DNA of 64,000 nucleotides from Desulfobulbaceae bacterium BRH_c16a (GTDB lineage Bacteria > Desulfobacterota > Desulfobulbia > Desulfobulbales > Desulfocapsaceae), in contig LADS01000007.1 of NCBI GenBank assembly GCA_000961725.1, forward strand, positions 1-64,000, given 5' to 3'. Shown piece after piece: positions 25,755 to 33,705 of this stretch. The position numbers and the translations under genes are program-made. How positions within the stretch are numbered: position 1 is the stretch's first letter; each line of letters starts with the position of its first letter. The notes below the pieces were generated by a model. That model worked only from the letters and a program-made list of their open reading frames with translations. It searched no databases and was not told where the DNA came from.

Positions 25755-26915
25755 TTAAGCCACAGCAGCGGCGATCTTGGCCGCAGCATCGCGCAGGTCG
25801 ACGGCACTGATCAGACTCAGCCCGGAGGCCGCCAGGATCTGTTTGCCTGCCTCGACATTGGTGCCTTCCATGCGAACCACGATAGGGATTTTCAGGCCGA
25901 TTGCCTTGGCGGCGGCAACCACACCTTCGGCAAAGACATCGCAGCGCAGGATGCCGCCGAAAATATTGATCAAAACCGCTTTGACCTTGTCGTCCCGAAG
26001 GATGATGCGCAGGCCGTTTTCGACCATCTCGGCGGTGGCGCCGCCGCCGACATCCATGAAGTTGGCCGGTTGTGCCCCTGCCTGCTTGATGATATCCATG
26101 GTCGCCATGGCCAACCCAGCGCCATTGACGATATTGCCGACATTGCCGTCGAGATTGATATAGTTGAGGTTGAACCTCGACGCCTCCACCTCAAGCGGGT
26201 CTTCCTCGTTCAGATCGCGATAGGCCAGCTGGGCGGGATGGCGGAAGAGGGCGTTGGAGTCGAGATCGACTTTTGCATCGAGAGCGATAACCGTCTCCGC
26301 CTTCGTAATAATCAACGGATTGATCTCGACCAGCGAGCAGTCGTTTTCAACAAAGAGCCGGTAGAGATTTTTTACCAGGCCGCCGAGGCTTTTCATGGCG
26401 TTGCCTGTAAGGGCAAGGCCGAAGGCCAGCTCACGGATATGATAGCCCTGCAGGCCGACGAGCGGATTGACCTGAACCTTGATAATCTTTTCGGGGCTTC
26501 TGGCCGCGACTTCTTCTATATCCATCCCGCCTTCCCGGCAGCCGACGATGATAATCGAGGCGGTCTCACGGTCGACCAGAAGACTCAAGTAAAGTTCTTC
26601 GGCAATATCCTGCCCTGCCTCTACCAGCAAGGTTTTGACTACTTTTCCCTCCGGCCCGGTCTGGTGGGTAATAAGCGTCATGCCGAGAATGGTATCGGCC
26701 GCGGCCCGTGCCTCCTGTTCCGACCGGACGAGTTTGACCCCGCCGCCTTTGCCCCTGCCGCCGGCATGAATCTGCGCCTTGAGAACAACCGGGTAGCTGC
26801 CGAGCCTTTTACAGACCGTCACCGCTTCCTCTACACTTTCAACAGACTGCCCGTCGGGCACCGGGACATCGTATTTGCGGAACAGCTCTTTTGCCTGAAA
26901 TTCGTGGATTTTCAT
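25755..26915 (-). CDS. sucC: succinyl-CoA synthetase beta subunit
   Basis: A 386-aa subunit with the N-terminal ATP-grasp fold (MKIHEFQAKELFRKYDVPVP; LKAQIHAGGRGKGGGVKL), the metal-binding VEINPLI and the C-terminal GGILRCDVFAEGVV phosphate and subunit-contact segment. It gives nucleotide specificity to SucCD. It begins 11 bp after korC. The fusion of kor and suc genes in one run means 2-oxoglutarate oxidation and ATP formation are expressed together. Confidence 0.97.
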   Translation of the reverse strand: MKIHEFQAKELFRKYDVPVPDGQSVESVEEAVTVCKRLGSYPVVLKAQIHAGGRGKGGGVKLVRSEQEARAAADTILGMTLITHQTGPEGKVVKTLLVEAGQDIAEELYLSLLVDRETASIIIVGCREGGMDIEEVAARSPEKIIKVQVNPLVGLQGYHIRELAFGLALTGNAMKSLGGLVKNLYRLFVENDCSLVEINPLIITKAETVIALDAKVDLDSNALFRHPAQLAYRDLNEEDPLEVEASRFNLNYINLDGNVGNIVNGAGLAMATMDIIKQAGAQPANFMDVGGGATAEMVENGLRIILRDDKVKAVLINIFGGILRCDVFAEGVVAAAKAIGLKIPIVVRMEGTNVEAGKQILAASGLSLISAVDLRDAAAKIAAAVA

Positions 26916-26926
26916 GTTGAACCTTA

Positions 26927-27475
26927 TTAATTCGAGAAATATCCCCGGCCGATCGAAAGGCCGAGATTAAAGGCATCGGTATTGAGGCCGATGAAGTCTT
27001 TCGGCACCCGTTCTTTTATCACCGCAAGCAGCGACTCATCCCTGACCAGCGGGGTAATACCCAAAAGAACACCAAGCACGCTGATATTGAAGACGATCGG
27101 TTTGCCGATTTTTTCCATGACCGAATCATAGATCGGCAACTCGATCTGCCGGGCATCGACCTTCTTGGTGGTCTGGACAAACCGCGAGTCGGTGAGCAGC
27201 GTGCCGCCCGGCCTGATGATCGGCGCAAAGGAGGTGTAGGCCTCCTGGGTCAGACAGACGAGGATGTTCGGCTGGGTCACCACCGGGAAATTGATTTCAT
27301 TATCCGACAGGATGATATCGCTGCGGGTGGCGCCGCCTCGTGCCGCCGCGCCGTAGCTTTGCGATTGGGTGGCATTCATCCCCTCATGGATGACGGCCGC
27401 TTCGGCTAAAATGATGGCGGCGGTAATCACCCCCTGGCCGCCGGAGCCGGAAAAGACGAGTCTGGTCCTGTTCAT
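26927..27475 (-). CDS. korC: 2-oxoglutarate:ferredoxin oxidoreductase gamma subunit
   Basis: A 182-aa subunit of the usual gamma length. It starts RLVFSGSGGQGVITAAIILAEAA, the conserved G-x-G-G-Q-G turn of this subunit, and contains QSQSYGAAARGGATRSDIILSD, typical for Kor/Por gamma chains. It completes the heterotetramer with KorA, KorB and KorD. It begins six bases after the korB stop. Confidence 0.93.
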   Translation of the reverse strand: MNRTRLVFSGSGGQGVITAAIILAEAAVIHEGMNATQSQSYGAAARGGATRSDIILSDNEINFPVVTQPNILVCLTQEAYTSFAPIIRPGGTLLTDSRFVQTTKKVDARQIELPIYDSVMEKIGKPIVFNISVLGVLLGITPLVRDESLLAVIKERVPKDFIGLNTDAFNLGLSIGRGYFSN

Positions 27476-27480
27476 TGGTA

Positions 27481-28281
27481 TTACCCCTTCATGGCACGTT
27501 CAATTATTTTGTCGTATTCCTGACAATATTCAGGCCGTTCGACATCGACAAAAATCCCCCGGGCGATCAGCGAAGGATTTTCCGCGAGTGCCTTCGAGCC
27601 GATCTTTGCGGTATTGTTCTTGTAGCTCTCCATCATCTGCGGTGCGTCGCCCTCTTTGTTCTTGCGGCCGTAATGGGTCGGGCACTGGGAGAGAATTTCG
27701 ACCACCGAAAAACCTTTATGGTCGATCGCTTTTTTCAGGAAGTCGATACACTCCTTGGCGTGATAGGTGGTCGATCTGGCGACAAAGGTCGCTCCCGCCG
27801 CTTCGGCCAGTTTGACGATATCGAACTCGCTGTCGATGGTCAGATAGGGCGCGGTAGTGGCCTTCTTGCCGGGGCCGGAAAGAGGGGAGAACTGCCCGCC
27901 GGTCATGCCGTAGATCCGGTTGTTCATGATGATCGCGGTGATGTCGATATTGCGCCGCGCGGCATGGATGAAATGGTTGCCGCCGATCGCTAAAGCGTCG
28001 CCGTCACCCATCGGCACGAGGAGCTTCAAATGAGGCCTGGCAAGCTTCACCCCGGTAGCAAAGGTTAAGGCCCTTCCATGAATGGTATGGAGGGAATGGA
28101 AATCGACATAGCCGGAGATCCGGGCCGAGCAGCCTATCCCCGAGGTCATGACGATGTCGTTCTTGTTCAACCCCAGCTCTTCGATAGCCCGCAGCAGCGA
28201 ATTGAGCACCGTGCCGTGGCCGCAGCCCGGACACCACATATGCGGGAAAAAACGTTCGCGTAAGTAATCTGTTACAGCCAT
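27481..28281 (-). CDS. korB: 2-oxoglutarate:ferredoxin oxidoreductase beta subunit
   Basis: A 266-aa thiamine-diphosphate-binding subunit. WCPGCGHGTVL holds the first cluster ligands and PMGDGDALAIGGNHFIHAARRN the GDG-to-NN thiamine motif, ending at IIMNNRIYGMTGGQ. It catalyses oxidative decarboxylation of 2-oxoglutarate to succinyl-CoA with ferredoxin as electron acceptor. GGAG precedes the ATG, and the start lies one base after the korA stop. Confidence 0.95.
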   Translation of the reverse strand: MAVTDYLRERFFPHMWCPGCGHGTVLNSLLRAIEELGLNKNDIVMTSGIGCSARISGYVDFHSLHTIHGRALTFATGVKLARPHLKLLVPMGDGDALAIGGNHFIHAARRNIDITAIIMNNRIYGMTGGQFSPLSGPGKKATTAPYLTIDSEFDIVKLAEAAGATFVARSTTYHAKECIDFLKKAIDHKGFSVVEILSQCPTHYGRKNKEGDAPQMMESYKNNTAKIGSKALAENPSLIARGIFVDVERPEYCQEYDKIIERAMKG

Positions 28282-28282
28282 G

Positions 28283-29431
28283 TCACACTCCTCTCCCCTG
28301 GATGACCCGCAGGAGTCGTTTGATATCCGATGGTGTTATCAATTTGCCGTCGATTCGATTGGCAAGAAAGACTTTGCCGGGCTCATCGACCGCCGCTTTT
28401 ACCTGGGCCATGACCTGACCCATATTCATTTCGACAACCAGCACGGCTTTCGCGCCGGCGCATTTTTCCCGCACCAGCTCGACCGGGAAGGGCCAGATCG
28501 ACTGCAACTCGAGCACCCCGATCTTCTCGCCTTTGTTCCGCCTGTTTTGGGCCAGATGGATGGCCGAACGGGCCGACGAACCATAAGAGATGAGGATATA
28601 CTCGGCCCCCTCCAGACAGTGTTCCTTGTAGCGGGTGATGGTCTGGATATTGTTGTCGATCTTGTCGACCAGATGGCGGAGCAACTCGTTTACCACCTTC
28701 GGGTTGTTGGAGGGAAAACCCCACATGTCGTGGAACAGTCCGGTGACATTGTAGCGATGGTCGCCGCCGAAGTCGGACATCGGCAGACGGCCGTCTTCCC
28801 GTGGCAGGTAGGGATGGTAATCGACGCCTTTCGGCACCGAGGTCCGCAGCCGGTCGACGATCGGCAGTTCGCCTTTTTCGGGAATGACCAGCTTCTCGCG
28901 GAGATGGCCGACCGCTTCGTCAAGCAGGAGGATGACCGGGGTCCGGTAGGTCTCGGCCATATTGAAGGCATCGACGGTGATCGAAAAAACGTCCTGGTGG
29001 TTGGAGGCGGTAAGGGCAATGATGTTATGGTCGCCGTGGGTACCCCAGCGGGCCTGATTGACGTCGCCCTGGCTGACGTGGGTCGGGTTGCCGGTCGACG
29101 GGCCGCCCCGCTGGACGTTGGCGATAACGCAGGGAATCTCCGCCATGCAGGCGTAGCCGATGGCCTCCTGCTTCAGCGAAAAGCCCGGTCCGCTGGTCGC
29201 GGTCATGACTTTTCTGCCGGTAAGCGAGGCGCCGACGATGGCGCACATCGAAGCGATCTCGTCTTCCATCTGGATGAATTTGCCGCCGCGTTCCGGCAAC
29301 CGCCCGGCGAGATGTTCGGCGATTTCGGTCGACGGGGTGATCGGGTAGCCGGCAAAAAACTCCAGGCCGGCATAGAGCGCCCCCTCGACGCAGGCCTCGT
29401 TGCCTTGTATAAATTTAATGCTATTCGTCAT
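28283..29431 (-). CDS. korA: 2-oxoglutarate:ferredoxin oxidoreductase alpha subunit
   Basis: A 382-aa subunit. Start ATG 29431 (MTNSIKFIQG) is chosen because AAGG lies eight bases upstream; GTG 29440 is an alternative. The conserved GNEACVEGALYAGLEFFAGYPITPSTEIAEHL, DEIASMCAIVGASLTGRKVMTATSGPGFSLKQEAIG and RGGPSTGNPT are hallmarks of the KorA/PorA pyrimidine-binding half. It overlaps korD by 11 bases. Confidence 0.95.
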   Translation of the reverse strand: MTNSIKFIQGNEACVEGALYAGLEFFAGYPITPSTEIAEHLAGRLPERGGKFIQMEDEIASMCAIVGASLTGRKVMTATSGPGFSLKQEAIGYACMAEIPCVIANVQRGGPSTGNPTHVSQGDVNQARWGTHGDHNIIALTASNHQDVFSITVDAFNMAETYRTPVILLLDEAVGHLREKLVIPEKGELPIVDRLRTSVPKGVDYHPYLPREDGRLPMSDFGGDHRYNVTGLFHDMWGFPSNNPKVVNELLRHLVDKIDNNIQTITRYKEHCLEGAEYILISYGSSARSAIHLAQNRRNKGEKIGVLELQSIWPFPVELVREKCAGAKAVLVVEMNMGQVMAQVKAAVDEPGKVFLANRIDGKLITPSDIKRLLRVIQGRGV

Positions 29432-29645
29432 TGTCGTCACCTTTATCCATCAGCACCTCGATCGCCAGATCGGGACACCGCAATTCACAGAGACTGCAGC
29501 AGATGCACTCCTCAGGGCGCACTGCAATAACCTTCTCCCTGGAGTCGAGCTCCAGGACTTTTTTCGGACAAAAACCGACGCAGATGCCGCAGCCTTTGCA
29601 CCAGTCTCTGTTGATCACCAGCTCCCTGAGCTTGTTCTTCGCCAT
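29421..29645 (-). CDS. korD: 2-oxoglutarate:ferredoxin oxidoreductase delta (4Fe-4S) subunit
   Basis: A 74-aa ferredoxin-like subunit with two 4Fe-4S motifs: CKGCGICVGFCPKKVL and CICCSLCELRCPDLAI. It passes electrons from the KorAB active centre to free ferredoxin. It is the first gene of the korDABC-sucCD run; the leader upstream contains an imperfect inverted repeat (29684-29691 / 29725-29732). Confidence 0.93.
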   Translation of the reverse strand: MAKNKLRELVINRDWCKGCGICVGFCPKKVLELDSREKVIAVRPEECICCSLCELRCPDLAIEVLMDKGDDNDE

Positions 29646-30233
29646 AAAGCCAACCTCTTCTTCTCGTTTGTTGTAAATTCCGGGCCCAGCCCTTGAAAGG
29701 TATCCGTTTTCGCCGATATTACGTGGCTGGGCTGAGGGAAAGCAAAAAACATACCCAATGGGGTAAAAGCAGAGCGGCCGGTCTTGTTTGTCTTGTAAGA
29801 TATTGATAGAATATAATAATTAAACAAAATGGAATGATCGTCTGCTTATCTTGAGGGGCAGAGACGGGTCGATGGCGGAAGCGTTTTGAGTATTTCATCA
29901 ATCATGTCAGGGGGACGGAATGTCGATTTCGAGGAAAGAATTATTAATTCAAAGAGTTAGTGAAAATTGAGCATTTCGTCAAATTGGCTGAAAAGAAACA
30001 AAGGCAAAAAGATTGCAGGGCAGTGGAGAGTCGCTCATTACGATAATGAAGAAATAATTCTTGAAAAGGAGAATATGCTGCTGTTTTGTTGTTTGAAGAT
30101 CCCCGCTCGATTGGCCCTGACCGCAGGTATTTCGCCGCAAAAGTTTAAGCTTGCTGTGGCATGTTTTTTGTAAATCACCAAGAAGTGACAGCTCGATAAA
30201 ATCATGGCGTAAATTATCCGGGATGAATTGACG
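29646..30233. other. divergent intergenic region between korD and pxpB
   Basis: 588 bp without a supported gene. It holds the korD leader with an 8-bp inverted repeat (GCCCAGCC 29684-29691, GGCTGGGC 29725-29732), a very AT-rich stretch at 29795-29830 likely to contain the kor promoter, and a sigma-54-like site before pxpB. A 68-codon frame at 29967-30173 starts with TTG, lacks a ribosome site and is not called. Confidence 0.55.
30157..30172 (+). promoter_or_regulatory. sigma-54-like -24/-12 promoter of pxpBAC
   Basis: TGGCATGTTTTTTGTA fits the sigma-54 consensus TGGCACG-N4-TTGCW except for T instead of C at two positions, including the GC of the -12 element. It ends 61 bp before the pxpB ATG. 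The operon ends with an NtrC-type sigma-54 activator gene, which makes the assignment sensible. Confidence 0.5.
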
Positions 30234-30935
30234 ATGACAACAACCCTTTATGATAGCCCTCTTTTTCGTATAGCCGGGGATCAAGGATTGATGATGGAGT
30301 TCGGAGAAGGCATTTCGCCGCTGATCCATCAACGGATACGGACGATGATGCTGGCCCTGGATCAGGAAGGGCTCGATGGTGTGGTGGAATATTCACCGGC
30401 GTACCGGTCGATTACCCTGATCTATGATCCTCTTGTCACAACGTTTTGGCAACTGCAGGAAAAACTTGTCGAACTGTACCGGAAAACGAGCGACATAATC
30501 CTGCCGACTCCGGAAGTCGTCGAACTGCCGGTTTGTTACGGTGGCCGGTTCGGGCCCGACTTAAGCTTTGTGGCGGCAAATCATAATCTTTCCGAGGAGG
30601 AAGTGATTCATCTCCACTGCCGGCCGGACTATTTTGTCTACATGCTGGGGTTTTCGCCGGGATTTCCATTTCTCGGCGGGCTGCCGGAAGCCCTGCACAC
30701 CCCCCGGCTGCAGTCGCCGAGAAAGAAGGTTCCTGCCGGTTCGGTCGGCATTGCCAATGGGCAGACGGGGGTCTATCCCATCGCCAGCCCCGGGGGGTGG
30801 CAGTTGATAGGAAGAACGCCGCTCAAATTGTTCGATTACGGCAGGGGAAATCCCTTTCTGCTCAGTACCGGCAACATCCTCAAATTCAGGTCGATAAGCG
30901 AAGAGGAGTTTGATGTTTTGGCGGCTGACAGCTGA
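30234..30935 (+). CDS. pxpB: 5-oxoprolinase subunit B
   Basis: A 233-aa protein (KipI family), started at ATG 30234. Signature segments are GDQGLMMEFGEGISP near the N-terminus and YMLGFSPGFPFLGGLP, followed by RKKVPAGSVGIANGQTGVYPIASPGGWQLIGRTP. With PxpA and PxpC it forms the ATP-dependent bacterial 5-oxoprolinase, opening pyroglutamate to glutamate. The stop lies within a tandem heptamer repeat (30923-30950). It is the first gene of pxpBAC and is preceded by a sigma-54-like site. Confidence 0.92.
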   Translation: MTTTLYDSPLFRIAGDQGLMMEFGEGISPLIHQRIRTMMLALDQEGLDGVVEYSPAYRSITLIYDPLVTTFWQLQEKLVELYRKTSDIILPTPEVVELPVCYGGRFGPDLSFVAANHNLSEEEVIHLHCRPDYFVYMLGFSPGFPFLGGLPEALHTPRLQSPRKKVPAGSVGIANGQTGVYPIASPGGWQLIGRTPLKLFDYGRGNPFLLSTGNILKFRSISEEEFDVLAADS

Positions 30936-30950
30936 AAGCTGATAGCTGAC
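30923..30950. repeat. four tandem AGCTGAN heptamers
   Basis: GGCTGAC, AGCTGAA, AGCTGAT and AGCTGAC follow one another directly across the pxpB stop codon, so the last residues Ala-Asp-Ser are coded by repeat units. The tract can be read in a stop-containing frame in any phase. It looks like slippage-prone sequence. Confidence 0.7.
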
Positions 30951-30986
30951 TGATATCTGTAAGCACAATTACAAACGGATGAAACC

Positions 30987-31763
30987 ATGGAAAGAAAAAC
31001 GATTGATTTGAACTGCGATCTGGGAGAGAGTTTCGGTGTCTATATACTTGGTATGGATGAAGAAGTCATGCCCTATATCACTTCCGCCAATATCGCCTGC
31101 GGGTGGCATGCCGGCGATCCTCTGGTGATGAACAAAACGGTCAGGTTGGCGGCCCGAAACGGCATCAATTGCGGTGCCCATCCGGGATATCCCGATCTGC
31201 TGGGGTTCGGCAGACGGCCCATGAAGGTCGGCATCGAGGAACTCAAGTGTTACCTCATTTACCAGATCGGCGCGCTGGATGCCTTCTGCAGGGCCAACGG
31301 CACCGTGCTCACCCATGTCAAACCCCACGGCAGTCTTTATCTCACCGCAGTTGAAAGCAAGGAGACCGCAATGGCTGTGGCCGAGGCCATATCAAGCGTC
31401 AACCGCAACGTCATCTTTGTAACCCTGGCCGGGCAGAAGGGCAGGGTAATGGCCGAGGCCGGCAGGGAATACGGGCTTTCCATTGCCTATGAAGCTTTTC
31501 CCGACCGGGCTTATACTCCGGAAGGAACGCTCGCACCGCGGCAGAATGCGGGGGCTGTAATTACCGATCCCGAAGAGGTCGTGCGGCGGGCGGTGAAGAT
31601 CGCCACCGAGGGCTGCATCGAGGCTGTGAGCGGAGATACCATCGAACTTGCCGCCCAGACCCTCTGCGTTCATGGTGACAATCCCCATGCCGTGGAGATG
31701 GTGCGGGCCATCCGCAAGTCCCTTGAAGAACAAAATATCGACGTACGCCCGATGCACCGGTGA
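30987..31763 (+). CDS. pxpA: 5-oxoprolinase subunit A (LamB/YcsF family)
   Basis: A 258-aa protein. The N-terminus IDLNCDLGESFG, then SANIACGWHAGDP, GAHPGYPDLLGFGRRPM and LTHVKPHGSLY are the conserved metal- and substrate-site segments of PxpA. Length matches the family (about 250). It acts in the cytoplasm with PxpB and PxpC. Order pxpB-pxpA-pxpC and short gaps (51 and 41 bp) indicate an operon. Confidence 0.95.
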   Translation: MERKTIDLNCDLGESFGVYILGMDEEVMPYITSANIACGWHAGDPLVMNKTVRLAARNGINCGAHPGYPDLLGFGRRPMKVGIEELKCYLIYQIGALDAFCRANGTVLTHVKPHGSLYLTAVESKETAMAVAEAISSVNRNVIFVTLAGQKGRVMAEAGREYGLSIAYEAFPDRAYTPEGTLAPRQNAGAVITDPEEVVRRAVKIATEGCIEAVSGDTIELAAQTLCVHGDNPHAVEMVRAIRKSLEEQNIDVRPMHR

Positions 31764-31804
31764 AATCCAACTGAACCGTAAAGAGATTCCAGGCAAAAAA
31801 CAAG

Positions 31805-32857
31805 ATGACGATATCGTATCAGCTTTTCAAGGTGCTTTCTCCGGGGCTTTTCACCACCGTGCAGGACCGTGGCCGTTACGGCTATCAACGGTATGGCGTG
31901 CCGGTCAGCGGGGCTATGGATGTATTTGCCGCGAGCTTGGCAAATCTGCTGGTCGGCAACGGCGACGACGCGGCAGTCCTGGAATGTACCGTGACCGGGC
32001 CGGGTTTTTTTGTCCTCGATCATGCAAGGGTTGCGGTAACAGGTGCGGATATGCCGATTTTTCTCAACGGGCAAGCCGTTGCCGGCTGGTCGTCCTTTCG
32101 GGTCAAAACCGGCGATGTGCTGGAAATCGGCCGGGCACAGTCCGGTTGCCGAAGCTATGTCGCGGTGACCGGCGGATTCGAGGTTCCCCCGGTAATGGGC
32201 AGCCGCTCCTGTAATGTGGGCGCCGGAATCGGCGGCCTGCATGGCCGCCCTTTGCAAAAAGAAGACGGACTTTGCCGGGGAATCGGGCCAATCTTGCCGG
32301 AACCACGACGAATTCCGGCTGAACTTGTGCCGAAATATCCCGACAGGAAGATCCTCAGAGCCGTTCCCGGTCCCCAGGACGATTATTTTGACGAGGGACT
32401 GGACATGTTTTTCAGCTCGGACTTCATCGTAAGTCACGAGTCGAACAGGATGGGCTATCGCCTCAGCGGTCCGGAAATCCGCCAGAAGACCGGCAAGCCC
32501 ACGAGTATCATCTCCGAATCGAGTCTCCCGGGCGGGGTGCAGATCCCCCCCAACGGTCAGCCTATCATTCTTCTCGCTGAACAGACGGTGGGCGGCTATA
32601 CCAAGATTGCAACCGTCATCTCCAGCGATCTCGATCTTATCGGCCAGGCGACGCCGGGAAACAGCATACGGTTTCAGCGCGTCGATCTGCAAACCGCTTA
32701 CGTCCTGAAGAGAAAACAGCAACAGATTATCGATCATTTAAAAGAAATTGTGGTGCTGACCGATACCGTCCGGGACCTGCAAAAGGAATTTGCCGCCGAA
32801 AATGAAGATGCCGCCGCCAGGCATTTCGCCGATCTTTATCCCGAGTGCATATGGTAG
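31805..32857 (+). CDS. pxpC: 5-oxoprolinase subunit C
   Basis: A 350-aa protein (KipA / biotin-dependent carboxylase-like family). It shows PGLFTTVQDRGRYGYQRYGVPVSGAMD, GADMPIFLNGQAVAGW and SNRMGYRLSGPEI, followed by GGVQIPPNGQPIILLAEQTVGGYTKIATV, all typical. It couples ATP use to ring opening together with PxpB. The distal 50 residues form a helical tail. The gene is followed by a binding-protein gene 59 bp later. Confidence 0.94.
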   Translation: MTISYQLFKVLSPGLFTTVQDRGRYGYQRYGVPVSGAMDVFAASLANLLVGNGDDAAVLECTVTGPGFFVLDHARVAVTGADMPIFLNGQAVAGWSSFRVKTGDVLEIGRAQSGCRSYVAVTGGFEVPPVMGSRSCNVGAGIGGLHGRPLQKEDGLCRGIGPILPEPRRIPAELVPKYPDRKILRAVPGPQDDYFDEGLDMFFSSDFIVSHESNRMGYRLSGPEIRQKTGKPTSIISESSLPGGVQIPPNGQPIILLAEQTVGGYTKIATVISSDLDLIGQATPGNSIRFQRVDLQTAYVLKRKQQQIIDHLKEIVVLTDTVRDLQKEFAAENEDAAARHFADLYPECIW

Positions 32858-32916
32858 GATGAAGTCTCCGGCAAGTTTGCTCTATTCAATGATTGGAATT
32901 TCAGACTGACGACGCT

Positions 32917-33678
32917 ATGTATAAAACGATCCTTTTTTTCCTGATGCTGCAAGGCGGTTCGGTCCTTTTCGGGATGCAGGGATTTTGTGCGGATTTTACT
33001 TTTGTCACCCTGCACTTTCCTCCGCTGGAATATGAGAATGACAAGCATCGGGCTGAAGGTGCGGTTGTCGAGGTTGTCCGAACGATCATGGGGAAGCTGG
33101 GGCATACCGTCACTATCCGGGTTCTGCCCTGGACAAGAGCCATGAAGATGGTGGGCAGCGGCAAAGCGGATGCAATTTTCACAGCCTATAAAAACGCCGA
33201 AAGGGAGAAGTTCCTGGACTATTCGGAGGAGGTCCTGCTTGAGCAGGAGATCTACTTCTACAAAAAAAGAGGAAGCCCCCTGGATTTCAACGGACATATT
33301 TCCTCGATACAGGATACCAGGATCGGCATCGTCTCGACTATCAGCTATGGGCAGGTGTTCGATCAATATCGGCAGTTCATCCTTCTTGATAAGGCAAATC
33401 AACTGGCCCACAATTTCCAGAAGCTTGCCAAGGGGAGGATAGATCTGCTGCCCAGTACTTATTATGTCGCCGAACATACCATCAGGCACATGGGGATAGA
33501 AAAGCAGGTCGAACGACTGCCGAAGATGATAGAAAGCCTGCCGAGTTATATCGCCTTCTCGAAAAAGCGGGATCTTCATCTGTTGCGCAAGCAGTTTGAC
33601 GGCGAACTGAAAAAAATGAAAAGGACCGGAGAATACTCCCGGTTATTACATAAGCATGGGCTGATCAATTTTTATTAA
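32917..33678 (+). CDS. periplasmic solute-binding protein, family 3 type
   Basis: A 253-aa protein started at ATG 32917; the first 23 residues form a signal peptide ending FCA before DFTF. The mature part has the family-3 pattern: PPLEYENDKHRAEGAVVEVV, VLPWTRAMKMVGSGKADAIFTAYKNAEREKFLDYSEE, and a second lobe with TRIGIVSTISYG. No permease or ATPase is adjacent, so it may be a sensor protein handing ligand to the kinase encoded next (27-bp gap) rather than a transporter part. Amino-acid-like ligands are typical of the family. Confidence 0.85.
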   Translation: MYKTILFFLMLQGGSVLFGMQGFCADFTFVTLHFPPLEYENDKHRAEGAVVEVVRTIMGKLGHTVTIRVLPWTRAMKMVGSGKADAIFTAYKNAEREKFLDYSEEVLLEQEIYFYKKRGSPLDFNGHISSIQDTRIGIVSTISYGQVFDQYRQFILLDKANQLAHNFQKLAKGRIDLLPSTYYVAEHTIRHMGIEKQVERLPKMIESLPSYIAFSKKRDLHLLRKQFDGELKKMKRTGEYSRLLHKHGLINFY

Positions 33679-33705
33679 CCCGTTTGTCCCGATGAAGGTT
33701 CCCGT

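Noticed and set aside
28280..29530. 416-codon open frame on the plus strand opposite korA and korD
   Set aside because: Mirror of well-supported korA/korD; long only because of high GC codon bias.
29967..30173. 68-codon frame between korD and pxpB
   Set aside because: TTG start without ribosome site, overlaps the sigma-54-like promoter, no similarity recognised.
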